The translations under genes were made by a program, and so were the position numbers. The notes beneath the pieces were generated by a model, which saw only the letters and a program-made list of their open reading frames with translations, did not search any database and was not told the origin of the DNA. Shown piece by piece: positions 1 through 10,765 of a stretch of DNA of 64,000 nucleotides (the stretch's first letter is position 1; each line of letters begins with the position of its first letter). Source of the stretch: JAFDVL01 sp963794955 (GTDB taxonomy: Bacteria; Acidobacteriota; Blastocatellia; RBC074). The stretch spans positions 62,001 to 126,000 of the forward strand of contig CAWCGF010000013.1 in NCBI GenBank assembly GCA_963794955.1, written 5' to 3'.

Positions 1-24
1 TCCACAAATTTTTAGTTATTTTTC

Positions 25-507
25 ATGAACGCAAAAATGCCAAATCAGCGGCAACAACCCCCAGCGATTGAACTGTGGGTCTGGTCGTTTCCTTTAACGT
101 ATCTCATCCATCTCAGCGAAGAGTATTGGGGTGGCGAAGGCTTTGCCGCGTGGATTTCACGCGTGGCGGGCGCGCACTTTAGCGAACAGGACTTCCTCAC
201 GCTCAATGCTATCGCCCTGGCATTTATGATCGTTGGCGTCTGGTTGATTCGCAAAAACTCATGGCGCTGGCTGTTAGTCGGGTTAAGTGGCGTCGTGCTG
301 ATAAATGGCCTATTGCATTTGCTGGGCAGCCTGATAACACGTTCTTACTCGCCAGGGTTATTTTCCGGGTTGCTATGCTGGATACCGCTCGGTCTCAATA
401 CGCTCTATCGCCAATGGCAGCAAGCTTCCCGGAAATCATTTTACATCGGCCTGGCCATAGCGCTGGGGTTGCACGCACTGGTTTCGTTGTTAGCATTATT
501 GGCTTAA
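25..507 (+). CDS. HXXEE domain integral membrane protein
   Basis: Encodes 160 residues with four or five hydrophobic stretches. Near the N-terminus, H29 is followed by two glutamates (H-L-S-E-E), which matches the motif that names the HXXEE family (PF13787). A second conserved-looking histidine sits in a later helix (LLHLLGSL). The family is of unknown function; a metal site within the membrane is a guess from the His/Glu pattern. There is no clear Shine-Dalgarno sequence, and a second ATG at 37 is an equally possible start. The gene runs convergently into the S9 peptidase gene, with a strong hairpin between them. Confidence 0.75.
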   Translation: MNAKMPNQRQQPPAIELWVWSFPLTYLIHLSEEYWGGEGFAAWISRVAGAHFSEQDFLTLNAIALAFMIVGVWLIRKNSWRWLLVGLSGVVLINGLLHLLGSLITRSYSPGLFSGLLCWIPLGLNTLYRQWQQASRKSFYIGLAIALGLHALVSLLALLA

Positions 508-544
508 CCCTGAGTACGCGCGCGGCTTGCGCGCGTACTCAGGG
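508..544. terminator. Perfect 16-bp hairpin between convergent genes
   Basis: The arms at 508-523 and 529-544 are perfectly complementary and GC-rich, around a 5-nt loop. The structure begins right after the stop of the HXXEE gene and ends 10 bp before the stop of the opposing peptidase gene, so it could terminate both. There is no long T tract on either side, so rho-independent activity is plausible rather than certain. Confidence 0.6.
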
Positions 545-554
545 AGGGCGAGGA

Positions 555-3267
555 TTAATTCTCTGGCGATGCGCCGCGATTGCCGCGTCCTTTGTCCCCT
601 GTCTGTTCGCGTTCGCGGTTGAGTTCGATCATATCCACACTGTCGGCAACATCGCCGATTAAGTTCTGGCAGAAGTAATCGGCGCGTAACCAGAACACAT
701 AGTTCGTCGCATCCGCATAGCCGTGCCGCTTGCCGGGCAGCATAAAAAAATCGAAGCGTTTGTTCGCTTTGACGAGCGCATCCGCCATTCGTAGCGTGTT
801 CGCGGGATGCACGTTGTCATCAATATCACCCGTGAGCAGCATGAGTTTGCCTTTGAGGTTTTTCGCCAACTCGGAGTTCTTTTCGATCGTGTACTCGAAC
901 TTCACATTGCCCTCTTTGTCAGCCACCTCTTTCACTCCGTGATGCTTTTCGCTCCACCAACGATTGTAGATATTGTTTTCGTGATTGCCGGAAGACGACA
1001 CCGCCACCTTGAAGAAATCGGGATACACCAGCATCGCCGCCGTAGACATAAAGCCGCCGCCCGAATGACCGTAGATACCCACGCGATCAATGTCCACGAA
1101 CGCATGCCGTCGGGACAGTTGCTCAATCGCGGCTTTCTTGTCGGCCAAGCCGTAATCACGCAAGTTGCCGTAGCCATAATTGTGATACCACTTCGAGCGA
1201 TTCGGATTGCCGCCGCGATTGCCGACTTCGATCACGATAAAACCGAATTGCGCGAGCGCGATGTTTGGACTGCGCGGCGTGAAGGCTTTGGTCACACTTT
1301 CGGTTTGCGGGCCTGGATACACGTACGCGATGATCGGGTATTTCTTGTTCGGATCGAAATCGAAGGGCTTGTACATCACGCCAAACAAATCGGTGATGCC
1401 ATCATCGGCTTTGACCTTGAAGGGTTCGGGGAATTTGAACCCGGCTTCTGTCATCGCTGAGAGGTCAGTTGTTTCCAACTTCATCACAGCATTGCCGAGC
1501 GCATCGTACAGCACGGATTCCGGCGCACAGTTCACGCGGGAAGAATTGTCTACGAAATACTTATTGGAATCAGCCGTCGCCGCGTTGTGCGTGGCATCGC
1601 CGGCATCAAGCAGCTTGATCCCGCTGCCACTCAGGTTGGTACTATAGACGTGATCGTAATAGGGGTCTTCATTCGCCTCGCGTCCGTTGGCGCTGAAATA
1701 CAGCGTGCGCGTTTTTTCATCAATGCCTTCGATGCCGCTGCAATAAAACTCGCCCGAAGTGATTTGATTCTTCAAGGTGCCGTTGCTATCAAAGAGATAG
1801 TAATGCCCCCAACCATCGCGCTCCGACCAATGCACCAACTCTTGCCCGTTGTTGATGAGATACAGTGGTTTGGTTTCGATGTAGGTGTTCAGTCGCTCCT
1901 CAATCAGCGTCTTGACTTCGCCGGTGGCAGTGTCAGCCACACAGATGTCTATCTTTTTCAGATCGCGGCTGGTGCGATTGAAATAAAGCTTATCGGAACC
2001 ATCGGCCAACCATTTTGGTTCCGGCCCACTGCCGAATTGTTGACCGCCTTGCTGCTGTTGCTGCTCCTGCTCGCCACTGCGATCCACTTGAATGGCGCGG
2101 GCACGCTCGCGTTCCAGATTCGTAATCGGAGCCGTACTGATGGCGATTTGCTGATCCTTAAATTTCTCGTCTTTAACTTTGACGCGGGCTTTCGAGGCAA
2201 GGTCAAAAACTTCGATATTGGCTTGCGGCTGATTCGCTTCGCCCGGCATGCCGTAGCGATAGCTTTCGAGTGTTGGACGTGGGTTCGAGAGCGAATTGAT
2301 GACCCACAATTCAGCGACTTTGCGCTCATCGGTGCGTACGACAGAAAACTTGCGCGAGTCCTTCGACCAGAACACGCGAATCGTTGGCACACGCGGCGTT
2401 TTGTTTTTGTCGCTGAAGCGATACACGCCTTTCTCTTCTTCGCGCAGACCGGCGCGCATAACTCCAATGCGCTTCGCCGTCGGTCGTGAGTTGCGTTTCG
2501 ACAATCGTCGTGTCGTCTTCTTTCTTCAACGCCTTCGCATAACTCTCAGCATCCATCATAAACAGATTTTGACCGCGTGCGAAGACGATGGTCTTTTCAT
2601 CTGGCGACACCGCAGCCCAACGCGTTTTGCGTGGCGGTTGATAATCCGGCAAGAGCACAAGCTTCGCGGTCGCCAGATCATATTCAAAATAAATCGTGCG
2701 ATTGCGCTGCGGTGGTGTCCCTGGCTGATTCTGCCCGCTACGGACTTGCGCGCTGTCGTCCTGTGCGCCGGGTTGCCCGCCCCCGCCGCCTGCTACCGTG
2801 GTTTGCTCTTCCTTCTTCAAGCCCGGAATCTCTGCTTCGCGCGGCACCGACACATCAAAGCGAATCGCGGTGTCTTTTTTGATGAAGTGCAACGTGTTGA
2901 TCGGCAAATGCGGCGCGTCGTACGGAATGCGCGTCAGATTCGTCAACATCGCTGCCATCCTGGCATGGTCGAAAATTGGATTCTTGCTCTTGCGCAGCGG
3001 ATCAACCAGATAGAATTTCTTGCCCTGGCTGGTTTCGTAGCTATACCAAAACTTTTCGCCCGTTTCTAACCAATGCGGCGTGACGGCAGTGTCGAAAATC
3101 ATCTTGCCGACTTTGGCGGTCGTCCAGCGCGACGCCAAATCGTAGTTGGCTTTGCGAACGCGATTATCGGCAGGTTTCGTATCCTGCGCAGCAATTAGCA
3201 TCAGCGCGAGGCTAAAGCACAGGGCAAGAGTAAAAACTTGTTGGGTGAATTGCTTGATGTTTTGCAT
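555..3267 (-). CDS. Secreted S9B dipeptidyl-peptidase IV-like serine peptidase (one frameshift)
   Basis: Starts at 3267 behind a GGAG ribosome site and encodes a signal peptide, a long beta-propeller N-terminal domain (DPPIV_N) and a C-terminal alpha/beta hydrolase. The nucleophile serine is in GHSGGGF, the acidic residue in GDIDDNVH and the histidine in GKRHGY, so the S9 triad is complete. The reading frame changes once, at about 2440-2462, shortly after LTTDGEAHWSY. Both halves continue the same domain, and one extra base explains the shift. Total length is about 900 codons, somewhat longer than classical DPP IV. The product would cleave X-Pro or related dipeptides outside the cytoplasm. 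The M14 carboxypeptidase gene lies just upstream on the same strand, which suggests a shared role in using external peptides. Confidence 0.85.
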
Positions 3268-3408
3268 GGGTCGGGTCTCCTTTTTCTAGCGGGCAATTCC
3301 TGAACAAACTAAAACGAGAGTACGGAACAAACGGAAAAACATTGCTATGAATCTTTTCGTGTGTTCCGTTGTTTCCGTGTATTCCGCTATCTCTCCGGCT
3401 TTCCTGAT

Positions 3409-6261
3409 TTACCACTTCACGGTTTCGGCGCGCCCGTAATAAATGCCATTAAAGAGGAATTTGAACGTGCCGTGTGGTTGCGCGCGAAACGCGATTTCGG
3501 GGCCAAACATCAACAACTTGCCCTTGCCAACGTTCGCATCAATCACAGCGACTCCGTCTTGCAAATACTTTTGCCCCCACGCCCAACCGCTGCGCAACGG
3601 CTTGTCGCTATCGAACCACGCGACAGGTTTGACGCCTTGCAAAGCGGCTTCTGGTTTCAAGCGAAACACCGGGCTGTTGTCGAAGAACACATCCACTTTG
3701 TTGGGCATTCCGTAGGCCAGCGGATTCGTATTGTCTAGCTGGACGCGCAGGATCGAACCCGGCACATAGAATTTATCGCGGGATAACGCCCGTTCTGTTT
3801 CGCCGACCTTTTCTATCAGCGCATTGGCAATCGGCAAATCGGCGTGATAGCCCAGGTTCGTCGAAGTGCCAATCGTCAGAATCGAACCGCCCGCTTCCAA
3901 AAACGCTTTCAGTTGCGGAATCGTTTTGTTCGGCGTGATATTGCCAAGCCAACCGCGAAACTCTTCGGGGATTTCTTGCGGGTTCGGCGTGCGCCCAAAG
4001 AACTCGCCCGTATCGCCAGCGGGGCCGCCCGGACGTTCGGTACGCATTGCCGGAATCGCACCTGTGACGAAAATCAACACATCAAACTTGCTTGCCAGAT
4101 CGCCCGCGTCCAAAGTGTTTGGATACACGACCGTGAACGGGCATTCGTATTGCTCCAAAATCCAGCGCGTCCAACCCGACGGCATCGAGCCGCCGTAGCG
4201 ATCCCACAAACCGACGCGCAATTGCCGCAGTTTGAATAATTCGCCGCTCGGCTTCGTCGTCGTAGCTTCAAAGTTCAAGCCCACTGCGGCGAGCTTTTCC
4301 AGTTTTGCTTGTGTCGTGGCTTTCGCCGGAATAAAGATCGTGCCTGCGGGATAGGTTTTATTATTGGCGCTGAACGGTTGCTTAATCCAGTAAACTTCTT
4401 CGTTATCCTTCAGCAAACGATTGGTGGCCAGAAACGAATCGTTGAATTGATGACCGAGCAAATAACCAGCGGGTTTGTTCGCCGCCATCACTTTGCCCGT
4501 CGGAACTTTGGCAAAGCCGTTGACCTTTTCAAACGGCCCGTCGAAGCCGTCTAAAATGCGATCAAATTGCACGCCCATTTGATACGCCAACGTCCAGCCT
4601 GCGCTGTCATAGGGCGGCGTCGGCGGCCCGCCGGGATAGGCGAAATCGTTCGGGTGAAACTGCGGCTCGAACATGTCCAACACGTGCGGACGAAACGCTT
4701 GCCCAGTTTTCACGACGAAGGAATTCGCGGGATAGGGTTTGCCGTTAACTGTAAAACTGCTTGTTGCCCGATGCACAGTCACGCCTGTTTTGATGAGCGC
4801 GTTGACGAACTTGGTCGCCGTCAAAAAGTCGCCCTGTTCAGAGGAAAGAATGTAGCCGCGCGGATCACGTTTTTCGGGCGTGCGCATCAGGTCGTAGAAC
4901 TTGCGCGGCGTGCCGCCGCGTCCGCCTTGTCGAAGCTGGCGTTCGGCATCGGGGTCGTTGTCGCCTGCGCGCGCGCTGCCGCCCGCACGAGCCGCTTGTT
5001 GACCGCGCTCCTGATTGAACGCGGCTTGCGCTGCCTCGACTTTCTCCGGCGTCATCGTCCACGTATCGCGGCTGCCGCGTTCGATGGAATTCATGCCCAT
5101 CCGCCACGCATTAAAAAGAAACGTTTCCCGATGCCGCGTCGCCACGTCCAGCACTGCCCAATTCGCCGTGATCGAATAATCAATGGATTGCCGGAAGTGC
5201 CATTTCTGCGGCGCTATCGGTAACGGCAAATCGGCGCGCGGCAATTGACGATTCAGAAGCAATGGAATTTCCATCGGCGTCGGATTGCCAATCGTTTCTG
5301 TCAGCAAGCCGATCATATTGTGAAAGTACACGGTCGTCCGCAGACCACCATTCCACCACGTCGAATAGCTCGCGCCCGTCCGCATCGTCACGCCGGGTTT
5401 GGCTTCGGCGGCAAAGCGCGAGTGCATGTTCGCGCCAACCAGATCAATCCCAAGTGGCACCAACGGATCGAATGTGTAATTGAACGGATCGCGGAACGGC
5501 GGCGCAAACATCACCGTGCCGGCGGGGCCGGTTTGGTGATGGTTGTAAATGATGCGCGGAAACCATTCGTGATAAAACACGCGATTGATGTTCTCGCTTT
5601 CGGGCTGCGCCGACAGATAAAAATCGCGGTTGTTGTCGTGGCCAATGTACTTTTGATAGAGGCGTGGAATGTTGCCGGAATTGCGCTTGAGCGGATCGCT
5701 TTCGCGCATATACCAGTTCGAGACCAACTCCATCCCGTCAGGGTTCACGAGACAACCGAGGATGATGGTGTCGCGCAAAAACCCAAGCGTTTCTTCATCG
5801 CTGCGCGAGTTCAATTGCCAGATGGTTTCGATCAACTGCTGTGCGCCTAAGACTTCGGTGGCGTGCAAGCCGCCGTCAATCCACACGACGGCTTTGCCTT
5901 CTTTGGCCAGCGCACGCGCTTCGGTTTCGCTCACGCCTTCGGCCAATGCCAGACGGCGCGAGATTTCTTTGTAGCGGTCAAGCTTGGCGAAGTTTTCCGG
6001 CGCAGTGATGATCGCCAGATACATCGTGCGACCTTCGGCGCTCTTGCCCATTTCGACAACTTTCATCCGGTCGGAATCCTGATCGAGCTTTTTCAAATAG
6101 GCTTCGTATTGCGTGTAATTGGCGAGTTGATAATCGTCGCCGATGTTGAAGCCGAATTGCTCTTTCGGGCTGGTGAGTTTGGTTTGGGCGTTAGATTGCG
6201 CTGCGGCGCTGATCATCAAACTGACGAGCAGCGCGAGCGACAAGCATGTGGTTCTTCGCAT
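3409..6261 (-). CDS. Secreted M14-family zinc carboxypeptidase
   Basis: A protein of 950 residues with an N-terminal signal peptide (MRRTTCLSLALLVSLM, then AAAQ). Zinc ligands are visible as H133 and E136 in GGLHATEVLG, with the third histidine in IIYNHHQTG near 241. A general-base glutamate candidate is in LLTETIGN, and HDNNRDF provides substrate-contact residues. The long C-terminal part (about residues 560-950) resembles a glutamine-amidotransferase-like fold often seen in large M14 proteins. The start is supported by GAGG about eight bases upstream. The likely role is removal of C-terminal residues from extracellular peptides, alongside the downstream S9 peptidase. Confidence 0.88.
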   Translation of the reverse strand: MRRTTCLSLALLVSLMISAAAQSNAQTKLTSPKEQFGFNIGDDYQLANYTQYEAYLKKLDQDSDRMKVVEMGKSAEGRTMYLAIITAPENFAKLDRYKEISRRLALAEGVSETEARALAKEGKAVVWIDGGLHATEVLGAQQLIETIWQLNSRSDEETLGFLRDTIILGCLVNPDGMELVSNWYMRESDPLKRNSGNIPRLYQKYIGHDNNRDFYLSAQPESENINRVFYHEWFPRIIYNHHQTGPAGTVMFAPPFRDPFNYTFDPLVPLGIDLVGANMHSRFAAEAKPGVTMRTGASYSTWWNGGLRTTVYFHNMIGLLTETIGNPTPMEIPLLLNRQLPRADLPLPIAPQKWHFRQSIDYSITANWAVLDVATRHRETFLFNAWRMGMNSIERGSRDTWTMTPEKVEAAQAAFNQERGQQAARAGGSARAGDNDPDAERQLRQGGRGGTPRKFYDLMRTPEKRDPRGYILSSEQGDFLTATKFVNALIKTGVTVHRATSSFTVNGKPYPANSFVVKTGQAFRPHVLDMFEPQFHPNDFAYPGGPPTPPYDSAGWTLAYQMGVQFDRILDGFDGPFEKVNGFAKVPTGKVMAANKPAGYLLGHQFNDSFLATNRLLKDNEEVYWIKQPFSANNKTYPAGTIFIPAKATTQAKLEKLAAVGLNFEATTTKPSGELFKLRQLRVGLWDRYGGSMPSGWTRWILEQYECPFTVVYPNTLDAGDLASKFDVLIFVTGAIPAMRTERPGGPAGDTGEFFGRTPNPQEIPEEFRGWLGNITPNKTIPQLKAFLEAGGSILTIGTSTNLGYHADLPIANALIEKVGETERALSRDKFYVPGSILRVQLDNTNPLAYGMPNKVDVFFDNSPVFRLKPEAALQGVKPVAWFDSDKPLRSGWAWGQKYLQDGVAVIDANVGKGKLLMFGPEIAFRAQPHGTFKFLFNGIYYGRAETVKW

Positions 6262-6414
6262 TGGAGTCCTCTCAAGTTGTAGACATTGCTTCGATATGGA
6301 CGGAAATCTTGCCTCAAATCGCAGGCAAAGGCGAGGACGGATGAGCGGTATTGAGGGTTACAAGGCAAAAACTCTGTGCGATCTGGTACGGTCCCGTAAG
6401 GCAAGGTTGTGTGG

Positions 6415-7380
6415 TTAGAATTCCTTTGGCTTCATCGGCAATCGTTTCCTGGCCTCCTGCCGTAATTGTTCGACCTCCGGCAGCAAGCGCGGGTTGAGCC
6501 GCTGCGCCTCATCGAAATCCGCAGTGGCGCGCGTGAAATTCTGCTGTGCAAACCAGACGACACCGCGCTGATACCAGGCTTCCGCCAATGTCGGATCAAG
6601 TTCGAGCGCGCGGCTCAAATCGCGCAGCGCCCGTTCCGCTTCACCTTTGCGCTGCCACGCGCTGCCGCGATTGTAGTAGAAGCCAGCATTTTGCGGAGCC
6701 AGCGCGATGGCGTGGTCATAATCGTTGAGCGCGCGGTCGAGCAAGCCTTTCTGTTCGTATGCTGCCCCGCGCGTGTTCCAGGCCAGTGTGTGGTGGGGGT
6801 TCAGTTTGAGCGCCCGGTCGCAATCGGCAATCGCCGCGTCCAATGCCCCGCGCCGGTAATGCGTCAAACCGCGATTGCTCCAACTCCCGACGTGACGCGC
6901 GTCCAGTTTGAGCGCCTGACCGAAGTCCGCGATGGCGGCAGCAAGATCGCCTTTATCACTCCACACACTGCCACGAGTGTTCCAAGCTATAACTTCGCGG
7001 GGATTGAGTTCGATGGCGCGGTTGCAATCGTTGAGTGCTGCGTCAAACGCGCCTTGTTTATAGTGAATCGCGCCACGATTTAAATAAGCTTTGGCGTAGC
7101 GCGGGTTCAATTCGATGGCGCGGTCATAATCGCGGATCGCCTCAGCGAAATCTCCTTTGCTTTGCCGCGCCAGACCACGATTGTAGTAGGCGATAGCCGA
7201 GCGCGCATCAAAGGCGATGGCAAGATCGTAATCAGCGATGGCGCGTTCTACCTCGCCTTTCGCCATCCATTCATTGCCACGTTCGAGGTACGAAGCGGCG
7301 GAGGCGGAGCGGGACGTTTGCGCCATTGCGGTTGTTACGAGCAAGAAGAAGCATAGGAGCAGGATTTTTGGGCTGAGCAT
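6415..7380 (-). CDS. Secreted TPR-repeat protein
   Basis: 321 residues: a signal peptide (ILLLCFFLLVTTAMAQ) followed by about eight tetratricopeptide repeats with very regular helix pairs (AIADYDLAI, AIRDYDRAIELNP and similar). TPR arrays bind other proteins; no enzymatic domain is visible. The ribosome site AAGGA lies seven to eight bases before the ATG. The gene is transcribed away from the winged-helix/TPR regulator across a 218-bp intergenic stretch. The two share repeat style but not the DNA-binding part. Confidence 0.8.
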   Translation of the reverse strand: MLSPKILLLCFFLLVTTAMAQTSRSASAASYLERGNEWMAKGEVERAIADYDLAIAFDARSAIAYYNRGLARQSKGDFAEAIRDYDRAIELNPRYAKAYLNRGAIHYKQGAFDAALNDCNRAIELNPREVIAWNTRGSVWSDKGDLAAAIADFGQALKLDARHVGSWSNRGLTHYRRGALDAAIADCDRALKLNPHHTLAWNTRGAAYEQKGLLDRALNDYDHAIALAPQNAGFYYNRGSAWQRKGEAERALRDLSRALELDPTLAEAWYQRGVVWFAQQNFTRATADFDEAQRLNPRLLPEVEQLRQEARKRLPMKPKEF

Positions 7381-7598
7381 AATTTTTCCTTCGGTGATTA
7401 AATGGTTGCAAACAACAAGCGCAACCGAATTGCTTCGGCTGGGCGCGTGCCGTAGAATGAGCCGATTTTCGCAGACAGTTTTTATGGCTCATTCGACGGT
7501 GGAAGCTATGCTCAGTGCCGTCGCTAAATCCTCAGCTTTCGTCAGGGATTTTTCAGGGAAATTCCAGGTACGGGCTGGAAATCAATAGGGGGAAAGAT

Positions 7599-9439
7599 AT
7601 GAGTCATCAGCCAACACTCATTTACGAATTCGGAGACTACCGCCTGGACGTGATTGAACGTATGTTGCAGCGCAACGGCGAACCTGTCCTGCTGCAACCC
7701 AAAATGTTCGATTTGCTGCTGGCGCTGGTCGACGCGGCACGGGCATTTGCTGGGCAAGGATGAATTACTGAAAACCGTCTGGCCCGATGCCATCGTAGAG
7801 GAGGCCAATCTCAGCAATAATATTTCGATTCTGCGCAAGACGCTGGGCGAGAACGGACAACCGTGGATCGAAACCGTGCCGAAACGCGGCTACCGTTTTG
7901 TGGCCGAAGTCCGAGAGCTTCAGGCGGAACCCAAGCCGCCGGAAGCAGTGATCAAACCCGTTGCCGCACGTCCAATCAATTGGCGCTGGCTCGCGCTGGT
8001 CGGCGGCGTGTTGCTTGTGGCAATGGCAGGCTTCTCCTTCTGGCGCGGCGGCGAGCGTACTGCGCCCATCCATTCCTTAGCCGTGCTGCCCTTCAAACCG
8101 CTGGTGGCGGAGAGTCACGATGAGGCGATGGAATTGGGGCTGGCGGATACGTTGATTACGCGGCTGAGTGGATTGCGCGGGCTGAACGTGCGGCCTGTCG
8201 AAGCCGTGCGCAAATACGCGCAGGCGCAAACAGACGCGCTCGCCGCAGGGCGGGAGCAACAGGCGGATGCCGTGCTGGAAGGTCGTTTCCAACGCGCGGG
8301 TGACCGTTTCCGCGTGACGGCGCGGCTGGTCAGAGTCAGCGACGGCACAACCATCTGGGCGGGCAAATTCGACGAGCAGTTCACGCATCTTTTCGCCGTG
8401 CAGGACGGCATCGCCGAACGAGTCGCCGAAGTCCTCGCGCCGCGACTGACAGGCGCAGAGCAACAGCTATTGACCAAGCGCCCAACCGAAAACGTTGCGG
8501 CGTATCAATTCTTTCAGAAAGGCCGCCACTTCTGGAATAAACGCGGCGAGGAAAATCTCAAGAAAGCCATCGTGTACTTTCGAGAAGCGATTGCCGCAGA
8601 CCCGAACTACGCGCAGGCTTATGCGGGGATGGCCGATTGCTACCACGTGCTGGCCCAACAATTGTCCGGGAACGAAGTCCTGCCGCAAGCAAGGGAATAC
8701 GCCCTGAAGGCGCTGGCGCTGGATGATTCGCTGGCCGAGGCGCACACCACGCTGGCGATGGTCAGGATACTCTACGACCGCGACTGGCCGGGCGCGGAAC
8801 GCGAACATCAGCGAGCGCTGCAACTCAATCCGGGCTTTGCGACAGGACATCAGCGGTACGCCTACTATTTGATGTGCGTGGGACGCACTGAGGAGAGCCT
8901 GGCCGAGATCCAACGGGCGTTGGAACTTGATCCGATTTCCCTCAGCATCAACGCGAGCCTGGGCTACCGCCTGCACTATGCGCGCCGGTACGAGCAGGCC
9001 ATTGAGCAGCTGCGCAAAACGTTGGAACTGGAACCAAATCGGGCGCAGACGCGGGCGCGCCTCGGACGAGTTTACGAGTCGGCGGGACGGTACGAAGAAG
9101 CGATTGCGGAATTTCAAAAAGCGCGTCAACTGGAAGATTCAGCAGAAATCCTGGCTGCGCTCGGCTGCACCCTGGGATTCGCAGGCCGCAGCAGTGAAGC
9201 GCGGACAGCACTGACCGAATTGCAGGCGCGAGCCAGACAGCAGTACATCTCACCCTTTTATTTTGCGACGCTGTACATCGGCCTCGGCGAACGCGAGCAA
9301 GCCTTCGCCTGGCTTAACAAAGCCGAAGCCGGAACATGCTGCCGAACTGAGCGCGCTCAAAGTAAATCCGCTCTTCGATAGTTTGCGCGCTGACCCACGC
9401 TTCACCGATTTGCTGCGGCGCGTCCATCTGTCTCCGTGA
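7599..9439 (+). CDS. Winged-helix (CadC/ToxR-type) membrane regulator with TPR repeats (two frameshifts)
   Basis: Starts at 7599 after an AGGGGGAAAG ribosome site. The N-terminal 90 residues are an OmpR/ToxR-type winged helix (FGDYRLDVIERML ... LLLALV, then HLLGKDELLKTVWPD and ETVPKRGYRFVAEV). A transmembrane segment (LVGGVLLVAMAGFSFW), a FlgO/adenylate-cyclase-associated domain starting at LAVLPFKPL, and several TPRs follow. The frame changes by one extra base at about 7728-7738, inside the winged helix, and again at about 9325-9340. After the second shift the expected C-terminus (LFDSLRADPRFTDLLRRV) reads through to the stop at 9437. Either the sequence contains indel errors or the gene is inactive. 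Intact homologues are one-component regulators with no separate kinase. Confidence 0.8.
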
Positions 9440-9460
9440 GTCGTGGCTGCAAGGGAAAGT

Positions 9461-10642
9461 TCAAGACCAAACAAATAACGCCACGCGATTGCGTTCGATA
9501 AACTTCCAATCGTATTGCACGCCCAAGCCCGGCGCATCCGGCACCGGCACGCAACCATCCGCGCCGAGGTCTTCCGGCTGATCCGAATAGCCACAGGTAT
9601 ACACGGGCGGAATCAGATTTGGCATATCGGGTCCCATCAAGGCCATCTCGTAAAAATGCGTGTTGCGTAGCGCCGCCACGACCGCCCGATGCGCGGGACC
9701 ACAGGCGTGCATCTGCACATCCAGTCCGAGTGCTTCGCACACAGCAGCAATCTTCATCGCACCCGTGATGCCCAGATCGTATTCAGGGTCGGCGTGAATC
9801 ATGTCGCAACCACCGCCGAGCAAGAAGTTGGTCTTTTGTTCCAGCCCACGCACGTGTTCGCTGACCAGCAATGGCGTTTTGAGCCGCTCGCGCAAACGCT
9901 TGTGTCCTTCGACCGCGATGCCGGAATCACGATACGGGTCTTCGTACCAAAAATAGTTCGCATCATCGCAGGCGCGCCCGACATAGAGCGCGTCCATCCA
10001 CGTGCGCAATTGACAGGCCGGGTCAATCATCAAATACATTCCATCGCCTACTTGATGACGCACGGCTAATAGATTACTCGCTTCTTTGCGCGCATCGCCA
10101 TCGTGCCAGCCGTGAATCTTGAAGCCCACAAAGCCTTGTTCCTTGCACGACTGCGCGTAGTCACAAAACGCCTCTATCGTATCCAACCCGCCCGCTTCCC
10201 GCTGCGCGTGATACGTGCTGGCATAGGTTGGCAGCCGCCAGCGAAAGGCTCCCAGCATGCGCGCGACTGACAGGCCATACTTCTTCCCCGCCAAATCCCA
10301 CAGCGCAATGTCGAACGGCCCATGTCCCATGTGATCATAGGCACGCGCCTCGCGTTTGAGATCATCATAGATCAGCGCCCGCTCTTCGGGGTCGCGCCCG
10401 ATCAAATTGGGGGCCAGCATTTGCATCTGCCCCAGCGTCGCGGGTGTGCCGACCCAATGCGTGACATATTCGCCCTGCGCTCCATCGTCGCACAGCAGGC
10501 GCACGGCAATACGCTGGGTTTGCAACCGACTACCGGCTTGATAGATCAGATTCCCCACCCCAGCCGCAGCATGTTTGCCGAGCCCCAGATTCTCTGTCTC
10601 AAAAGTAAAGGCGTGCAGTTCGACGCGGGTGATTTTGCTCAT
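9461..10642 (-). CDS. Enolase-superfamily (mandelate racemase/muconate lactonizing) enzyme
   Basis: 393 residues with an enolase N-terminal cap and a C-terminal barrel. Candidate catalytic residues are the K-x-H motif in GFKIHGW, metal ligands D in MIDPACQ, E in FWYEDPYRD and E in LVSEHV, and a D/H dyad in HADPEYDLGIT and VQMHACG. The K-x-H form is common among sugar-acid dehydratases of the mandelate-racemase subgroup, so dehydration of an aldonic or uronic acid is more likely than racemization. The substrate cannot be read from sequence. No strong ribosome site is visible. A long palindrome lies immediately upstream. Confidence 0.8.
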   Translation of the reverse strand: MSKITRVELHAFTFETENLGLGKHAAAGVGNLIYQAGSRLQTQRIAVRLLCDDGAQGEYVTHWVGTPATLGQMQMLAPNLIGRDPEERALIYDDLKREARAYDHMGHGPFDIALWDLAGKKYGLSVARMLGAFRWRLPTYASTYHAQREAGGLDTIEAFCDYAQSCKEQGFVGFKIHGWHDGDARKEASNLLAVRHQVGDGMYLMIDPACQLRTWMDALYVGRACDDANYFWYEDPYRDSGIAVEGHKRLRERLKTPLLVSEHVRGLEQKTNFLLGGGCDMIHADPEYDLGITGAMKIAAVCEALGLDVQMHACGPAHRAVVAALRNTHFYEMALMGPDMPNLIPPVYTCGYSDQPEDLGADGCVPVPDAPGLGVQYDWKFIERNRVALFVWS

Positions 10643-10656
10643 AGAAGAGGCGCTAT

Positions 10657-10746
10657 TTACCGCAAAGGATCAAAGGGGCAAAGCTGCAAAAGAACAACCA
10701 TAGAAAAAGTTCTTTGTTCCATTGCAGCTTTGCCCCTTTGCGGTAA
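10657..10746. repeat. Composite palindrome, CAAAGG-unit family (copy 1)
   Basis: A left arm starting ACCGCAAAGG and carrying GGCAAAGCTGCAA is mirrored by a right arm carrying TTGCAGCTTTGCCCC and ending TTTGCGGTAA, around a short AT-rich loop. Each arm contains several CAAAGG-like units. The left arm has an 8-bp duplication relative to the right. Related copies are at 54053-54142 and 56434-56527. It sits between two same-strand genes and could act as a folded RNA. Confidence 0.8.
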
Positions 10747-10765
10747 GTCTTATCTTTTTCTTGTG

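Noticed and set aside
807..2489. Several plus-strand open frames of 200-300 codons
   Set aside because: They lie opposite the S9 peptidase gene, and open antisense frames are common at this base composition. No ribosome sites or domains.
7728..7738. Programmed ribosomal frameshifting in the winged-helix gene
   Set aside because: No slippery heptamer or downstream pseudoknot is apparent, and a second shift of the same type occurs later in the gene. An indel is simpler.
9461..10642. Assignment of the enolase-superfamily enzyme as L-fuconate dehydratase of the fucose locus
   Set aside because: The K-x-H motif is compatible but not specific, and the gene lies more than 40 kb from the fucosidase locus.
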